From Liolophura sinensis (Eukaryota > Mollusca > Polyplacophora > Chitonida > Chitonidae), in NCBI RefSeq assembly GCF_032854445.1, contig NC_088302.1:57638237-57702236 (forward strand): a stretch of DNA of 64,000 nucleotides, written 5' to 3'. The position numbers and the translations under genes are program-made. Shown here one piece after another: positions 50,130 to 61,829 of this stretch. The notes under the pieces are model-generated. The model searched no databases and was not told the origin of the DNA. It saw only the letters and a program-made list of their open reading frames with translations. Within the stretch, counting starts at the first letter, position 1; each line of letters begins with the position of its first letter.

Positions 50130-50960
50130 TATATAGTCTAGGTGCGCCTAGACTATCACACAGTGACATTTAGAGTCGGTGTGCACACTTACGCTATCAC
50201 ACAGTGACATTTAGAGGCGGTGTGAACGCCTAGACTATCACACAATGACGCTCAGAGCCGGAGCGCACGCCTTGAGTATCGCACAATGATATTTCGAGCT
50301 GGAACGGACGCCTACAGTATCACACCATGACATTTAGAGTCGGAGTGCACGCCTAGAGTATCACACAGTGACATTTAGAGCAGGAGTGCACGCCTAGAAT
50401 ACCACACGATGACATTTAAAGTTGGAACGCACGCTTAGAGTATCGCACAATGACATTTAGAGCAGGGTCGCATTCCTAGAATATGACTTTTTGATATTTA
50501 CAGCTGGAGCTCATGTATAGACCTGAAGTGTCACCCAATGACATTTACAGTGGAAACTCACCCCTGAAGTTGTTTATTTTGTTTGATTGGTGTTTTACGC
50601 CGTACTCAAGAATATTTCACTTATACAACGGCGGCCAGCATTATGGTGTGTGGAAACTGGGCAGAGCCACCCAATGACATTTATAGTGGAAACTCACCCC
50701 TGAAGTAACACACAATGACATTTACTGTGGAAATCCACGCCAACAAAGAATGACATTTACCGTGGAAACCCACACCTAAAGTAACACAGAATGACATTTA
50801 CAGTGAAAACCCACGCCTGAAGTAACACAGAATGACATTTACAGTGGAGACTCACCCCTGAAGTAACACACAATGATATTTACAGTAGAAACTCACCCCT
50901 GAAGTACTACATAATAAAATTTAAATGCAGAACACGCGCCTAAAATATCACACAATGACA
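50130..50960. repeat. 41-44-bp degenerate tandem repeat, split by a SINE
   Basis: About 16 copies around tcacacagtgacatttagag. The left part has gcctagactatcac units; the right part has tttacagtggaaactcaccc ctgaag units. Interrupted by the SINE at 50572-50668. Confidence 0.88.
50572..50668 (-). mobile_element. SINE family 1, 5'-truncated, inserted into the tandem repeat
   Basis: tgtttattttgtttgattgg, acgccgtactcaagaatatt tcacttata, cggcggccagcattatggtg, ending at gggcagagcc. This copy has one of the best-preserved tails in the window. The array resumes directly after it. Confidence 0.88.
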
Positions 50961-51339
50961 TTACCGCCGGAACGGTTATGGCAGTTTTGGAATACTCGCC
51001 ACATGCTTGCTGAAATCTATATGCGAGCTATGCTATGCTTCATTTATGTGTTTATTAATCTGGCATGTCACCAACCACCATTATTTGGCAGCAAAAGTCA
51101 TCGATATACCAAGTGAAAACCGGCCTTTAGAAGGAATATTTGGCAGTACATGTATCTGTGGGAAACCTACAATCTTTTTAACGCCGCCATTCCTCTAATA
51201 AGTTATACAGAGAGCTTTGCTAGTCTTCGTTTACGGTATGGGCTTAAAACTCCCAATTGCCTAACGAGCAGTTACAATTTACATATATTTTTTGGTTTTG
51301 GCTTCTGTGCAGGCAAATTGTGGATTATGTAATATGTAG

Positions 51340-51669
51340 AAACTGTTTGGTTGTATATCCATCAAGGATACAATTGTTGTGTATTACCCTGGCAACATTA
51401 TCGCTTTGCGCAGTACAGACGAAAATGTATCTTCATCCTCGGGACATGGAGTCCTTTTCGTTTCTGGCAAAACACGTATCCCCCGTGAAGAATACTTTTT
51501 AGCCCAGTTCCGTGTGACATCAAGCTTGCTGTATTCCCCCCGTCTGATCGGAGATTGGGTGCAGCTGAACTCTTACTCCAGTCGATTTGATAATGACATG
51601 ACTCACAGAGACATAACTATTTATCCCTCAGCCAGTAGGTTACAGTTTGGAGTTTGCTTGACTGAGTAG
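51340..51669 (+). other. Unassigned open frame of 109 codons without ATG start
   Basis: Bases 51340-51669 are open on the plus strand to a TAG. The deduced peptide (IVVYYPGNIIALRSTDEN..., SRFDNDMTHRDITIYPSA) has a normal mixed amino-acid composition, is not repetitive, and lies outside any tandem array. It has no ATG near its beginning and no good splice acceptor, so it may be a relic exon, a transposon fragment or chance. It runs opposite to the cysteine-rich gene, in the interval where that gene seems to lack an exon. Confidence 0.2.
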
Positions 51670-51691
51670 AGGAGAAGAGTAGGCTAACTAC

Positions 51692-51839
51692 CGCGCGATG
51701 TTCATAATATACAAAACGTATTTCAGCCAATAATTTCCGTCTTCGATGTGGTTACACGTAGGTGTATCGGGTAGGGGGAAAATGGAGTTCTTGGTGAAGA
51801 ATTTGGCTGCAAATTCCAGAGCGCTCCTGCAGGCACATT
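51692..51839 (-). CDS. Probable upstream exon of the cysteine-rich GPI-type gene
   Basis: Read on the minus strand, acceptor tttgccag is followed by 148 nt open in one frame (CACRSALEFAAKFFTKNS..., then PTCNHIEDGNYWLKYVLY). The composition and cysteine spacing resemble the downstream modules. The only nearby donor is a weak gtagtt, leaving phase 2, whereas the next known exon (49855-49705) needs phase 1. Either an exon of about 140 nt lies between them that I could not find, or an internal donor (tgtaacc, near 51754) is used. Seen: open frame and acceptor. Inferred: membership in the gene. Confidence 0.5.
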
Positions 51840-53035
51840 CTGGCAAATCATAAAGTATCAGAGCATGCAGAGTATAAGGGAATGATACGCCTTTCAGAGA
51901 GAGGACATTTTGTGAATGAATATTTTGGTGCTTTTGTTCACTGTGATTGGGTGAGGAACCTGTGGTGTAGAAACCCCGATGCTAGCCTACTTGTAGCCTA
52001 TTGTATTTAAATCATTTCTAGGACGGAAATAATCATGTCTGCAGTGAAATAAAGTTTTACGCGAGTGATGAAATTTGTCGTCTTAAAACACAATGATGTT
52101 AACTGAAATACTAGAAACAATACTGCAACCTCATAGTATAATAACTCTAGTAATTATAACACAACTGAAAAGTCAATCAGGAGTTTTTACAATTGTTAAG
52201 AATAGACAAATATGAAATGATAGAGACATGGAAGAACGCTAGGAGTGTGTGGATGGTGCGCGTTGTTGGCAGCACTCGGACGCCGTGTTGTGAGACGTAT
52301 GGTGGTGGTGTGCTACTCTTGTAACGGGATCTATTAAACCACAGGTGGAAGCGCGCAGTAGAGACATGACGGCCTTTCTTACCTCATTATTGTGGCATGT
52401 GAACAAAGTTTCTCAAAATATTTCGCAACGATTGGAACAGCTCGCAAAGAGCTGACATGGAAGCGGGCCAAGTGCCGGCCTGTAGTACCCCATCTCCCCT
52501 CTCGCCCCTCGACTACTTACAGCGGGGTGTGCGTGATTTAGGTAGATGGGCGTTAGCCCAGCCCCGGGCCAAATGGCTTCTGTTCTCCGCCATAGCTCAT
52601 CGGTAGGTGGAGGGAGCCCCGAGTTGACGAGCTCACTACAAGCCATAGACGACATCAGGTCTGACTTAACCGTCTGCCCAAAGGTAACTAACCTGGGGCA
52701 TGATAGGCTTCAAAGGGGCGAGAAAACAGGGAAGGCATTGCCGCTTTTGTTCTCTGTAATAGCCGGTACATACAAATTACGGCGAGGTGAGCAGATGGGT
52801 AGAAGGTCGACTTCACGCACTGCGCATCAGGGTGGCCAGTTAAGTCAACAGCCCAGAGTTGTATTATTTCTACCCCAACCCGCGATAGGTGGAGCACATC
52901 CCTTAACCGCTAGTAGCCTGCTCTGAACTTTCCTATGTCGGTTGAAGATCCAATCGTTTGTAGGCCCATCTTCTGAGCTATTGTCTTTTAGTACAGCCTT
53001 CCGAATTTAGGCCATCGAAAACATTAGCAGTGTTA
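51840..53035. other. Region upstream of the probable exon, no gene established
   Basis: Bases 52440-52930 are richer in G+C and have overlapping open frames on both strands (127 codons plus, 81 minus), neither with a recognisable domain. A transposon fragment is possible. Missing 5' exons of the cysteine-rich gene should lie here or beyond 56 kb. Confidence 0.3.
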
Positions 53036-53039
53036 GCGT

Positions 53040-55960
53040 GTCAAGTGTAGGAGCAGATCACGTGCAGTGTAGGAGCAGCGCATGTACAGCGTACGTATAG
53101 TGTCCATATCAGGTGCAGTGTAGGGGCAGCGCATGTACAACGTACATATAGTGTCCATATCAGGTGCAGTGTACGTTCAGCGTATGTACATCGTATATAT
53201 AGTGTCCATATCAGGTACAGTGTAGGTGCAGCGCATGTACAGCGTACACATAGTGTCCATATCAGGTGCAGTGTACGTTCACCGCATGTACAGCGTGAAT
53301 ATAGTGTACATATCAGGTGCAGTGTAGGGGCAGCGCATGTACAGCGTACATATTGTGTCCATATCAGGTGCAGTGTAGGGGCAGCGCATGTACAGCGTAC
53401 GTATAGTGTCCATATCAGGTGCAGTGTAGGGGCAGCGCATGTACAACGTACATATAGTGTCCATATCAGGTGCAGTGTACGTTCAGCGTATGTACATCGT
53501 ATATATAGTGTCCATATCAGGTGCAGTGTAGGGGCAGCGCATGTACAGCGTACATATTGTGTCCATATCAGGTGCAGTGTAGGGGCAGCGCATGTACAGC
53601 GTACATATTGTGTCCATATCAGGTGCAGTGTAGGGGCAGCGCATGTACAGCGTACATATTGTGTCCATATCAGGTGCAGTGTAGGGGCAGCGCATGTACA
53701 GCGTACATATTGTGTCCATATCAGGTGCAGTGTAGGGGCAGCGCATGTACAGCGTACGTATAGTGTCCATATCAGGTGCAGTGTAGGGGCAGCGCATGTA
53801 CAGCGTACATATTGTGTCCATATCAGGTGCAGTGTACGTTCACCGCATGTACAGCGTGAATATAGTGTACATATCAAGTGCAGTGTAGGGGCAGCGCATG
53901 CACAGCGTACATATTGTGTCCATATCAGGTGCAGTGTAGGGGCAGCGCATGTACAGCGTACGTATAGTGTCCATATCAGGTGCAGTGTAGGGGCAGCGCA
54001 TGTACAACGTACATATAGTGTCCATATCAGGTGCAGTGTACGTTCAGCGTATGTACATCGTATATATAGTGTCCATATCAGGTGCAGTGTAGGGGCAGCG
54101 CATGTACAGCGTACATATTGTGTCCATATCAGGTGCAGTGTAGGGGCAGCGCATGTACAGCGTACATATTGTGTCCATATCAGGTGCAGTGTAGGGGCAG
54201 CGCATGTACAGCGTACGTATAGTGTCCATATCAGGTGCAGTGTAGGGGCAGCGCATGTACAGCGTACATATTGTGTCCATATCAGGTGCAGTGTACGTTC
54301 ACCGCATGTACAGCGTGAATATAGTGTACATATCAAGTGCAGTGTAGGGGCAGCGCATGCACAGCGTACATATTGTGTCCATATCAGGTGCAGTGTAGGG
54401 GCAGCGCATGTACAGCGTACGTATAGTGTCCATATCAGGTGCAGTGTAGGGGCAGCGCATGTACAACGTACATATAGTGTCCATATCAGGTGCAGTGTAC
54501 GTTCAGCGTATGTACATCGTATATATAGTGTCCATATCAGGTGCAGTGTAGGGGCAGCGCATGTACAGCGTACATATTGTGTCCATATCAGGTGCAGTGT
54601 ACGTTCACCGCATGTATAGCGTGAATATAGTGTACATATCAGGTGCAGTGTAGGGGCAGCGCATGCACAGCGTACATATTGTGTCCATATCAGGTGCAGT
54701 GTAGGGGCAGCGCATGTACAGCGTACGTATAGTGTCCATATCAGGTGCAGTGTAGGGGCAGCGCATGTACAACGTACATATAGTGTCCATATCAGGTGCA
54801 GTGTACGTTCAGCGTATGTACATCGTATATATAGTGTCCATATCAGGTGCAGTGTAGGGGCAGCGCATGTACAACGTACACATAGTGTCCATATCAGGTG
54901 CAGTGTAGGAGCAGCGCATGTACAGCGTGAATATAGCGTACATATCAGGTGCAGTGTAGGGGCAGCGCATGTACAGCGTACATATTGTGTCCATATCAGG
55001 TGCAGTGTAGGGGCAGCGCATGTACAGCGTACATGTTGTGTCCATATCAGGTGCAGTGTAGGGGCAGCGCATGTACAGAGTATAGACAGTGTCCAGATCA
55101 GGTGAAATGTAGTTGCAGCGCATGTACAGCGTGAATATAGTGTACATATCAAGTGCAGTGTAGGGGCAGCGCATGTACAGCGTACATATAGTGTCCATAT
55201 CAGGTGCAGTGTACGTTCACCGCATGTAAAGCGTGAATATAGTGTACATATCAAGTGCAGTGTAGGGGCAGCGCATGTACAACGTACACATAGTGTCCAT
55301 ATCAGGTGCAGTGTAGGGGCAGCGCATGTACAGCGTACATATTGTGTCCATATCAGGTGCAGTGTAGGGGTAGCGCATGTACAGCGTACATATTGTGTCC
55401 ATATCAGGTGCAGTGTAGGGGCAGCGCATGTACAGCGCACACATAGTGTCCATATCAGGTGCAGTGTAGGTGCAGCGCATGTACAGCGTATATGCAGTGT
55501 CCAGATCAGGTGCGGTGTAGGAGCAGCTAATGTTCAGTGTACATATTGTGTCCATACCAGGTGCAGTACAGAATATAGGGTCAAGTTCAAGTGCAGTGTA
55601 GGGGCAGCGCATGTACAGCGTACATATTGTGTCCATATCAGGTGCAGTGTAGGGGCAGCGCATGTACAGCGTGAATATAGTGTCCAGATCAGGTGCAGTG
55701 ATGGGGCAGCGCTTGTACAGCGTACATATACTGTCTATATCAGGTGCAGTGTAGGTGCAGCGCTTGTACAGCGTACCTATACTGTCCAAATCAGGTGCAG
55801 TGTAGGGGCAGCGCATGTACAGCGTATCTAAAGTGTCCAGATCAAGTGCAGTATAGGGGCGAGCACATGTACAGGGTAATGTCCAAATGAAGTGCAGTGT
55901 TGGGGCAACGTAGGTGTAGCGTATGTACTCTTCAGGTGCAGTATACATGTAAGTGCACTT
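53040..55960. repeat. 51-bp minisatellite with higher-order organisation
   Basis: About 57 copies (gtccatatcaggtgcagtgt aggggcagcgcatgtacagc gtacatattgt). Variant units with tacgttcaccgcatgtac recur at about 53275, 53835, 54295, 54600 and 55213; those at 53835 and 54295 are nine units (459 bp) apart. Variants with tacgttcagcgtatgtacat form a second marker series. 51 is divisible by 3, giving an 800-codon open frame on the minus strand that I regard as an artefact. Units diverge toward 55960. Confidence 0.97.
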
Positions 55961-57034
55961 CAGTTGCAGTGTCAGTGCTGTGAACAATAAAAGGTTCTAC
56001 AGCGGGAAAAACAACTGCATGGGTTATCTTTGACAGCTAAATGATTCCACTTGATACGTAAAGGGTTTTTAATGAAATCAGCAGGTTTAAGCAATGCCCG
56101 TAAGTCAGATGTCAGTCTGTGAGCGAATACCTGGGCGAAATTGTTGGCAAGATCAAGGGGAAAGTTTGGTAAATATCATGGGTGTATGGTTTCACAAAAG
56201 CGGCCGTAGCTGCTGTCAGTCAGAGAAGGCCCGGTTCACATACACAACCAGGCGGCCATTATCGCCGTACCACTGACACACAGCACAAACAACGTCTCAT
56301 TTAGCTATACATTTTTTCCACTCCACTTCTGGTTTAGACATCACCGTAGAATGCAAGGTACATCGTCTGGCTTGGTTATTGTCTCTTTACGCGGGAAGAA
56401 TTCTTTTCCACTTCCACCACATGCTTCACTTTCTTGTAACGAAATTCACCGAACATGTTCCAGTATACAGGCAGTTGAGAGACTTGCGGCCTGTGTCTCA
56501 ATTTGTGGGAAGAATCCTCTTTTAATTTTGCCATATGTTTGATTTTTTCTCCGAGCAAATTTGCAACGCGTCTGCCAATGCAGTTTACTCGCAGTATAAC
56601 TCTGCGTAAATAACAGATTACGCCGCTAAGCTACAGCACACTAACCACAGAATCTGGGGGTCTGGGAGAAACCTTCCTTACACAAACCATGGCAGACACA
56701 TATACAGACGCTCACGTCAGTTTGACCATTACTGGGATGTAACAAGGCTAATCTTGTCATGCCCTCGACAACCACCCTGCCGCTGTCTCGCAGCCACTCT
56801 GCCAATTGCACGCTATCCCCCCTTCCCACCATACACAAGCAGTGTTAGTGGGTACATCCTATAAGACATTACTGAACTGGGTGTCAGTGGTTCCACAGAT
56901 CAGATTTGTATAAAAAAATCTATATTTGGTCCATCATCAGGAAAGTTCTGCGAAGTCCTGATGGTGGCACAAACGTATTGTCCGAAATGTATATGACGAC
57001 TGTGACTGTTTAACAATGTATAACTATTGACTCT
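55961..57034. other. Non-coding region, nothing firm
   Basis: Several short open frames on both strands without recognisable domains or splice support. Confidence 0.3.
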
Positions 57035-57155
57035 GGTCTGCCAGCAATCTGAAGATGGTCATCGGTTTGGTAGAAAACGGAAATAATGGCCACGGTGGCA
57101 TATATGTGAAATAATCTTGAGTACGGTTTAAAGCACCATTCAAATAAATACATAA
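57035..57155 (+). mobile_element. SINE family 1, 3' end
   Basis: ggtctgccagcaatctgaag atggtc, then tatgtgaaataatcttgagt acgg and caccattcaaataaataca. Confidence 0.8.
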
Positions 57156-57197
57156 ATATCAATCCGGAGTTATCCTTCTTCTATAAGATGCGCATAC

Positions 57198-57272
57198 GAA
57201 ATAATAATGATAATAATAATGATGATAATAATGATGATGATAATAATAATGATGATGATAATGATAATAATA
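57198..57272. repeat. aat/gat trinucleotide microsatellite
   Basis: Imperfect tract of aataat and gatgat units directly after the SINE tail. Confidence 0.9.
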
Positions 57273-57379
57273 AATCAATAGCATTCTTCTAAAAGTATCG
57301 ACTCCGCTAAGGTATCATGCCAAAGACATCAGACATTATACCAGTCCTGTTTTTTTTTCACACTAACCTCTTAATATCG

Positions 57380-57722
57380 AGCACGTGTATTGGCAGAGTA
57401 CATAGTTGTGCGTGTATTCGCAGAACACATAGCTGTACATGTATTGGCAGAGCACATAGCTGTGCGTGTGTTGGTAGACCACATACCTGTACATGTACTG
57501 GCACAGTAGGCCTACATAGCTGTACCTTGTACTGGCAGAGTACATAGTTGTACCTTGCGCTGGCAGAGTACACAGATGTATGTGCACTGGCAGAGAACAT
57601 AGCTGTACGTGTATTGGCAGAGTACATACTTGTAGCTGTTAAAGTACAAAGCTGTACATGTATTGGCAGAATACATACAAGTAGCTGCACGTGTACTGTT
57701 AAAGTACATAACTCTACGTGTC
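57380..57722. repeat. 27-bp tandem repeat
   Basis: About 12 copies (cgtgtattggcagagcacat agctgta), lengths 24-36 bp. Confidence 0.9.
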
Positions 57723-57729
57723 TTGGAAG

Positions 57730-58385
57730 ACAGACCTTTGATATTAACTACAAGAACGCTTATAATGAAATCAAATGTCAGCAGTTTTCGTGCTATTTAA
57801 AGCTATACAAAAACATAGGTTGGAAAAAGCCACTTCATATTACTGGTACTTTATTACAGTTTTTGTTAATGAGCTAATCCTTACAATCAAGGACAAGTCA
57901 ACAAAACGATGATCTAAAGTCGAAGATGTACTTCCCTCATTTAAGTCTCCGGGCTAACGCAACTATCTACTAGTTTGTCATTCCTCTGGTAATATAGTTA
58001 CAGACCAGTGACACCTGATCAGACATTACGACTTTCCAAAGACGAGCGTATCATCATACTATACTACATCCCCGAGTGCGATCTGATAGTAACATATACT
58101 GAAGTGTTTCAGACCTCTCACTTGCTTGTGCAGATGTTTCCGTCACCTCAGATAACCTATGACCAATAAGGTCGGGGTTTCTAATCCAGTTATTGCTATT
58201 TTTTTTTTAGGTTTCAAAATCTACAAAGACTGGTCATGTTCGGTTTCTTCCACCCATGAACCTGATCGTCCCATATAATTAAGAAAAACTTACATGCATG
58301 TCAGACAGATTGCTTTTGTCCCAAGTACCAGTACGACAAAATTCTAAGATAGAAGTAGTCATAACCACATGCAGATATTGTCAAC
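57730..58385. other. Non-coding, nothing recognised
   Basis: No frame, RNA or repeat supported. Confidence 0.3.
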
Positions 58386-58387
58386 AT

Positions 58388-58590
58388 GTTAAGGTGTCAA
58401 AACCTTATGAGTCGTCTAGCAGAACTACACAGCACTATAGCTGAGGTGTCAAAACCTGATGAGTCGGCTAGCAGAACTACACAGCTAAGGTGTCAAAACC
58501 TTATGAGTCGTCTAGCAGAACTACACAGCACTATAGTTGAGGTGTCAAAACCTGATGAGTCGGCTAACAGAACTACACAGCACTACAAAA
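58388..58590. repeat. Tandem repeat with two-unit higher-order period
   Basis: Four units (aggtgtcaaaaccttatgag tcgtctagcagaactacaca g); odd and even units differ (ttatgagtcgtc versus tgatgagtcggc), giving a period of about 95 bp. Confidence 0.92.
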
Positions 58591-58599
58591 ACTAGCTGT

Positions 58600-59340
58600 C
58601 AAAACAACGTAAATGCCAGGTGTATGTTTCAGCTGTAAACATTTTGAAAACTTCGCTGACTATCACTGAGTTAATGCATCCGTCTGACACTACACTATTG
58701 TATGTATGCTTTACACATTTTCTTATCTACTAGGACAAATAACCTATCAGGCTTAACGCTGACTTTCTCTCCTATAAGGTAATCAGAATTTATGGACTTT
58801 TCCGAAATTGTATCAGGGCTTGATCGGGTCCAGGGTTTGGTTCGGTGAAAATGCCATAAATATATATCTTGCAACATTAGTCAAAATGGTTAATGAAATT
58901 GCCAATATAAACTCGCTTTTCTCATACATTTTGGTGGCTATTTTTGGAGTGGAGTGTCTTCTAAACTGAACATAGAGCAGAGAAAAGCTTCAGGGAAAGG
59001 TCTTTTGTAGACAGTTCTATCTAAAGACAGCAGTCAGATGCAAAGGTCAAGTAAACATACTTTACCTTCCGATTAACAGGTATCACCTGCTGCAACACAG
59101 AAAAAATGATTGTTTTGGCAAAAATGTCACTTAAACAGCCCTCGATTGCAGTCGCGACCACACGCTGGTTTGAAGAGTATTGGCTGACACGAAATGGCGG
59201 GAAGCCTTGAGCACGCTTCGCAAAGTTCAGTCGGTTCTGACAGATTAAACAGGGCTTATATACTGAAGTATTCGGTGTTTAGTTTAAGCATCTATCTAAG
59301 GGTAAGAAATAAAACTTTTATCAAAATTTGGAGTCACCTA
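58600..59340. other. Non-coding, nothing recognised
   Basis: No supported feature. Confidence 0.3.
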
Positions 59341-59344
59341 ATTT

Positions 59345-59695
59345 AAAGCAATACACACCATGACATACAGCTTATAAAGGGGTAAAGCACTCCACACAAT
59401 GAGATACAATTTATAAAGCGGTAAAGCAATACACACCACGACCTACAGCTTACAAAGTGATAAAGCAATACACACCACGACATACTGCTTATAAAGTGGT
59501 AAAGCAATACACACCACGACATACTGCTTATAAAATGGTAAAGCAATACACACCACGACATACAGCTTATAAAGCGGTAAAGCAATACACACCACGACAT
59601 ACAGCTTATAAAGTGGTAAAGCAATACACACCACGACATACAGCTTATAAAGCGGTAAAGTAATACACACCACGACATACAGCTTATAAAGCGTA
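59345..59695. repeat. 39-bp minisatellite
   Basis: Nine copies (taaagcaatacacaccacga catactgcttataaagtgg). Open on both strands because 39 is divisible by 3. Confidence 0.96.
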
Positions 59696-59784
59696 TAGCT
59701 AATCGCTTAGTATTTTTCTATCTTTCTATTAAAAAAGAAGATTGAATATATTCCTTTCGTTAGGTTAGTATCTATTATTGCTGA

Positions 59785-61480
59785 TCTCAAACCGGTGATA
59801 TCGCAACAGTGTATGCCTGCAGAGAGGATATCTCAATGCTGAGCCTATGCATGTAGAGTGGAGATCTCAAAGTGATGATAGCACACCAGTGCATGCCTGA
59901 AAAGAGAAGATCTCAATGCTGTGATATTACAACTGTGTATGCCTATAAAGTGGAGATCTCAAAGTAATGATATCACAATAGTGTATGTCTGTAGAGAGGA
60001 GATCTCAGTGCTGTGATATCTTAACTGTGTATGCCTGTAGAGGAGAGGTCTTAATGCGGTGATATCACAACAGAGTTTGCATGTTGAGTGAAGATCTCGA
60101 AGTGATGATAGTACAGCAGTGTATGCCTGTAGAGGAGAGATCTTAATGCGGTGATATCACAACAGTCTATGCATGTAAAGTGGAGATCTCGAAGTGATGA
60201 TAGCACAACAGTGTATGCCTGTAGAGAGGAGATTTCAATGCAGTGATATGATAACAGTGTATGTCTGTAGAGGAGAGATCTCAATGAGGTTATATCACAA
60301 CAGTGTATGCATGTAGAGAGAAGATCCCAATGCCGTGATATCGCAGCTGTGTATGCCTATAAAGTGGAAATCTCAAAGTGATGATATCACAACAGTGTAT
60401 GCCTGTAGAGAGGAGATCTCAATGCAGTGATATGATAACAGTGTATGTCTGTAGAGGAGAGATCTCACTGAAGTTATATCACAACAGTGTATGCATGTAG
60501 AGGAGTGCTTTCAATACTGTGATATCTCAACTGTGTATGCATGTAAAGGAGAGATCTCAAAGCAATGATAGCACAACAGTGTATGTCTACAGAGAGGAGA
60601 TCTCAATGTGGTGATATCATGACATTATAGAGGGTAGATCTGAATGCGATATAGAGGGTGGAGTTGTCAGTCCGGTGATATCACGACAGTGTATGCCTAC
60701 AGATGGGTGATCTCAATGTGATGATATCATGTTATTATAGAGAGTAGACCTGAATACAGCGATATCGTGACAGTGTATGTGTATATATGCGGTGATGTGA
60801 ATGCTGTGATATCATGACAGAGTATGCCTATAGAGGTGAGATATCAATGCGGTGATGTCATGACAGTGTAGAGGGTAGATCTAAATGCGATGATATCTTG
60901 ACATTATAAAGAGTAGACCTAAATACAGCGATATCATGACAGTGTATGCCTACAGAGAGGAGATCTCAATGCGGTGATGTTATGACAGTGTATGCTTACA
61001 GAGGGGATATCTCAGTGAGGTAATATCATGACAGTGTATACGTATAGAGAGGGAGATGTGAATGCGGTGATATCATGACAGTGTATGCCTATAGAGGGGG
61101 GATCTCAATGCTGTGAGGAGGTCATGGCAGTATATGCCTGTAGAGGGGAGATCTCAATGCGGTGATATCATGACAGTGTATGCCTATAGAGGGGAGATCT
61201 CAATGCTGTGAGGAGGTCATGGTAGTATATGCCTATAGAGGGGAGATCTCAATGCGGTCATATCATGGCAGTGTATGTCTGTAGAGGAGAGATCTCAATG
61301 CTGTGGGGAGGTCATGGCAGTGTATACGTGTAGAGGGGAAGATGTGGATGCGGTGATATCATGACAGTGTATGCCTATAGACGGAGAGATCTGAATGCGG
61401 TGATATCATGACAGTGTATGCCTATACAAGGGAGATCTTAATGCGGTAATAGCATGACAGTGTAAGCTTATAGTGATGAA
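59785..61480. repeat. 46-bp minisatellite
   Basis: About 37 copies (gatatcacaacagtgtatgc ctgtagagaggagatctcaa tgcggt). Two halves: cacaacag-type units to about 60600, then catgacag-type units. Confidence 0.95.
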
Positions 61481-61691
61481 GTCTGACATGGGATACAATA
61501 TGACATTTTGTATCCCAGGTCTAACAAACCGCTGCTCGCCTTTTTGAATACACGAGGAATCACTATTTATCATAGTAGATAAGAATCACTTCAACTTAGG
61601 CCTTGGAGGTCTGTTCGTACCTGCTCCCAGTGAAAGTATTCACTTCACAAATTTTGTTGCCATGTACACAATAAACCTAAGCAGATCATGG

Positions 61692-61820
61692 CCAAGCCGT
61701 GGGACCAAGAGGTGGGAACAAGCGGTGGGACCAAGCTGTGGGACCAAACGGTGGGACCAAGAGGTAGGACGAAGAGGTGGGACCAAGCTGTGGGACCAAG
61801 CTGTGGGACCAAGAGGTTAT
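61692..61820. repeat. 13-bp tandem repeat
   Basis: Nine to ten copies of gtgggaccaagag and close variants. Confidence 0.95.
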
Positions 61821-61829
61821 TGTAACTGG

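Noticed and set aside
52413-52926. Overlapping open frames in a G+C-richer segment as a gene
   Set aside because: No recognisable domain, no splice support, and both strands are open; a transposon fragment is as likely.
53041-55440. 800-codon open frame on the minus strand
   Set aside because: A 51-bp minisatellite read as a 17-residue repeat; no start context, no flanking exons, and other frames are also open in parts.
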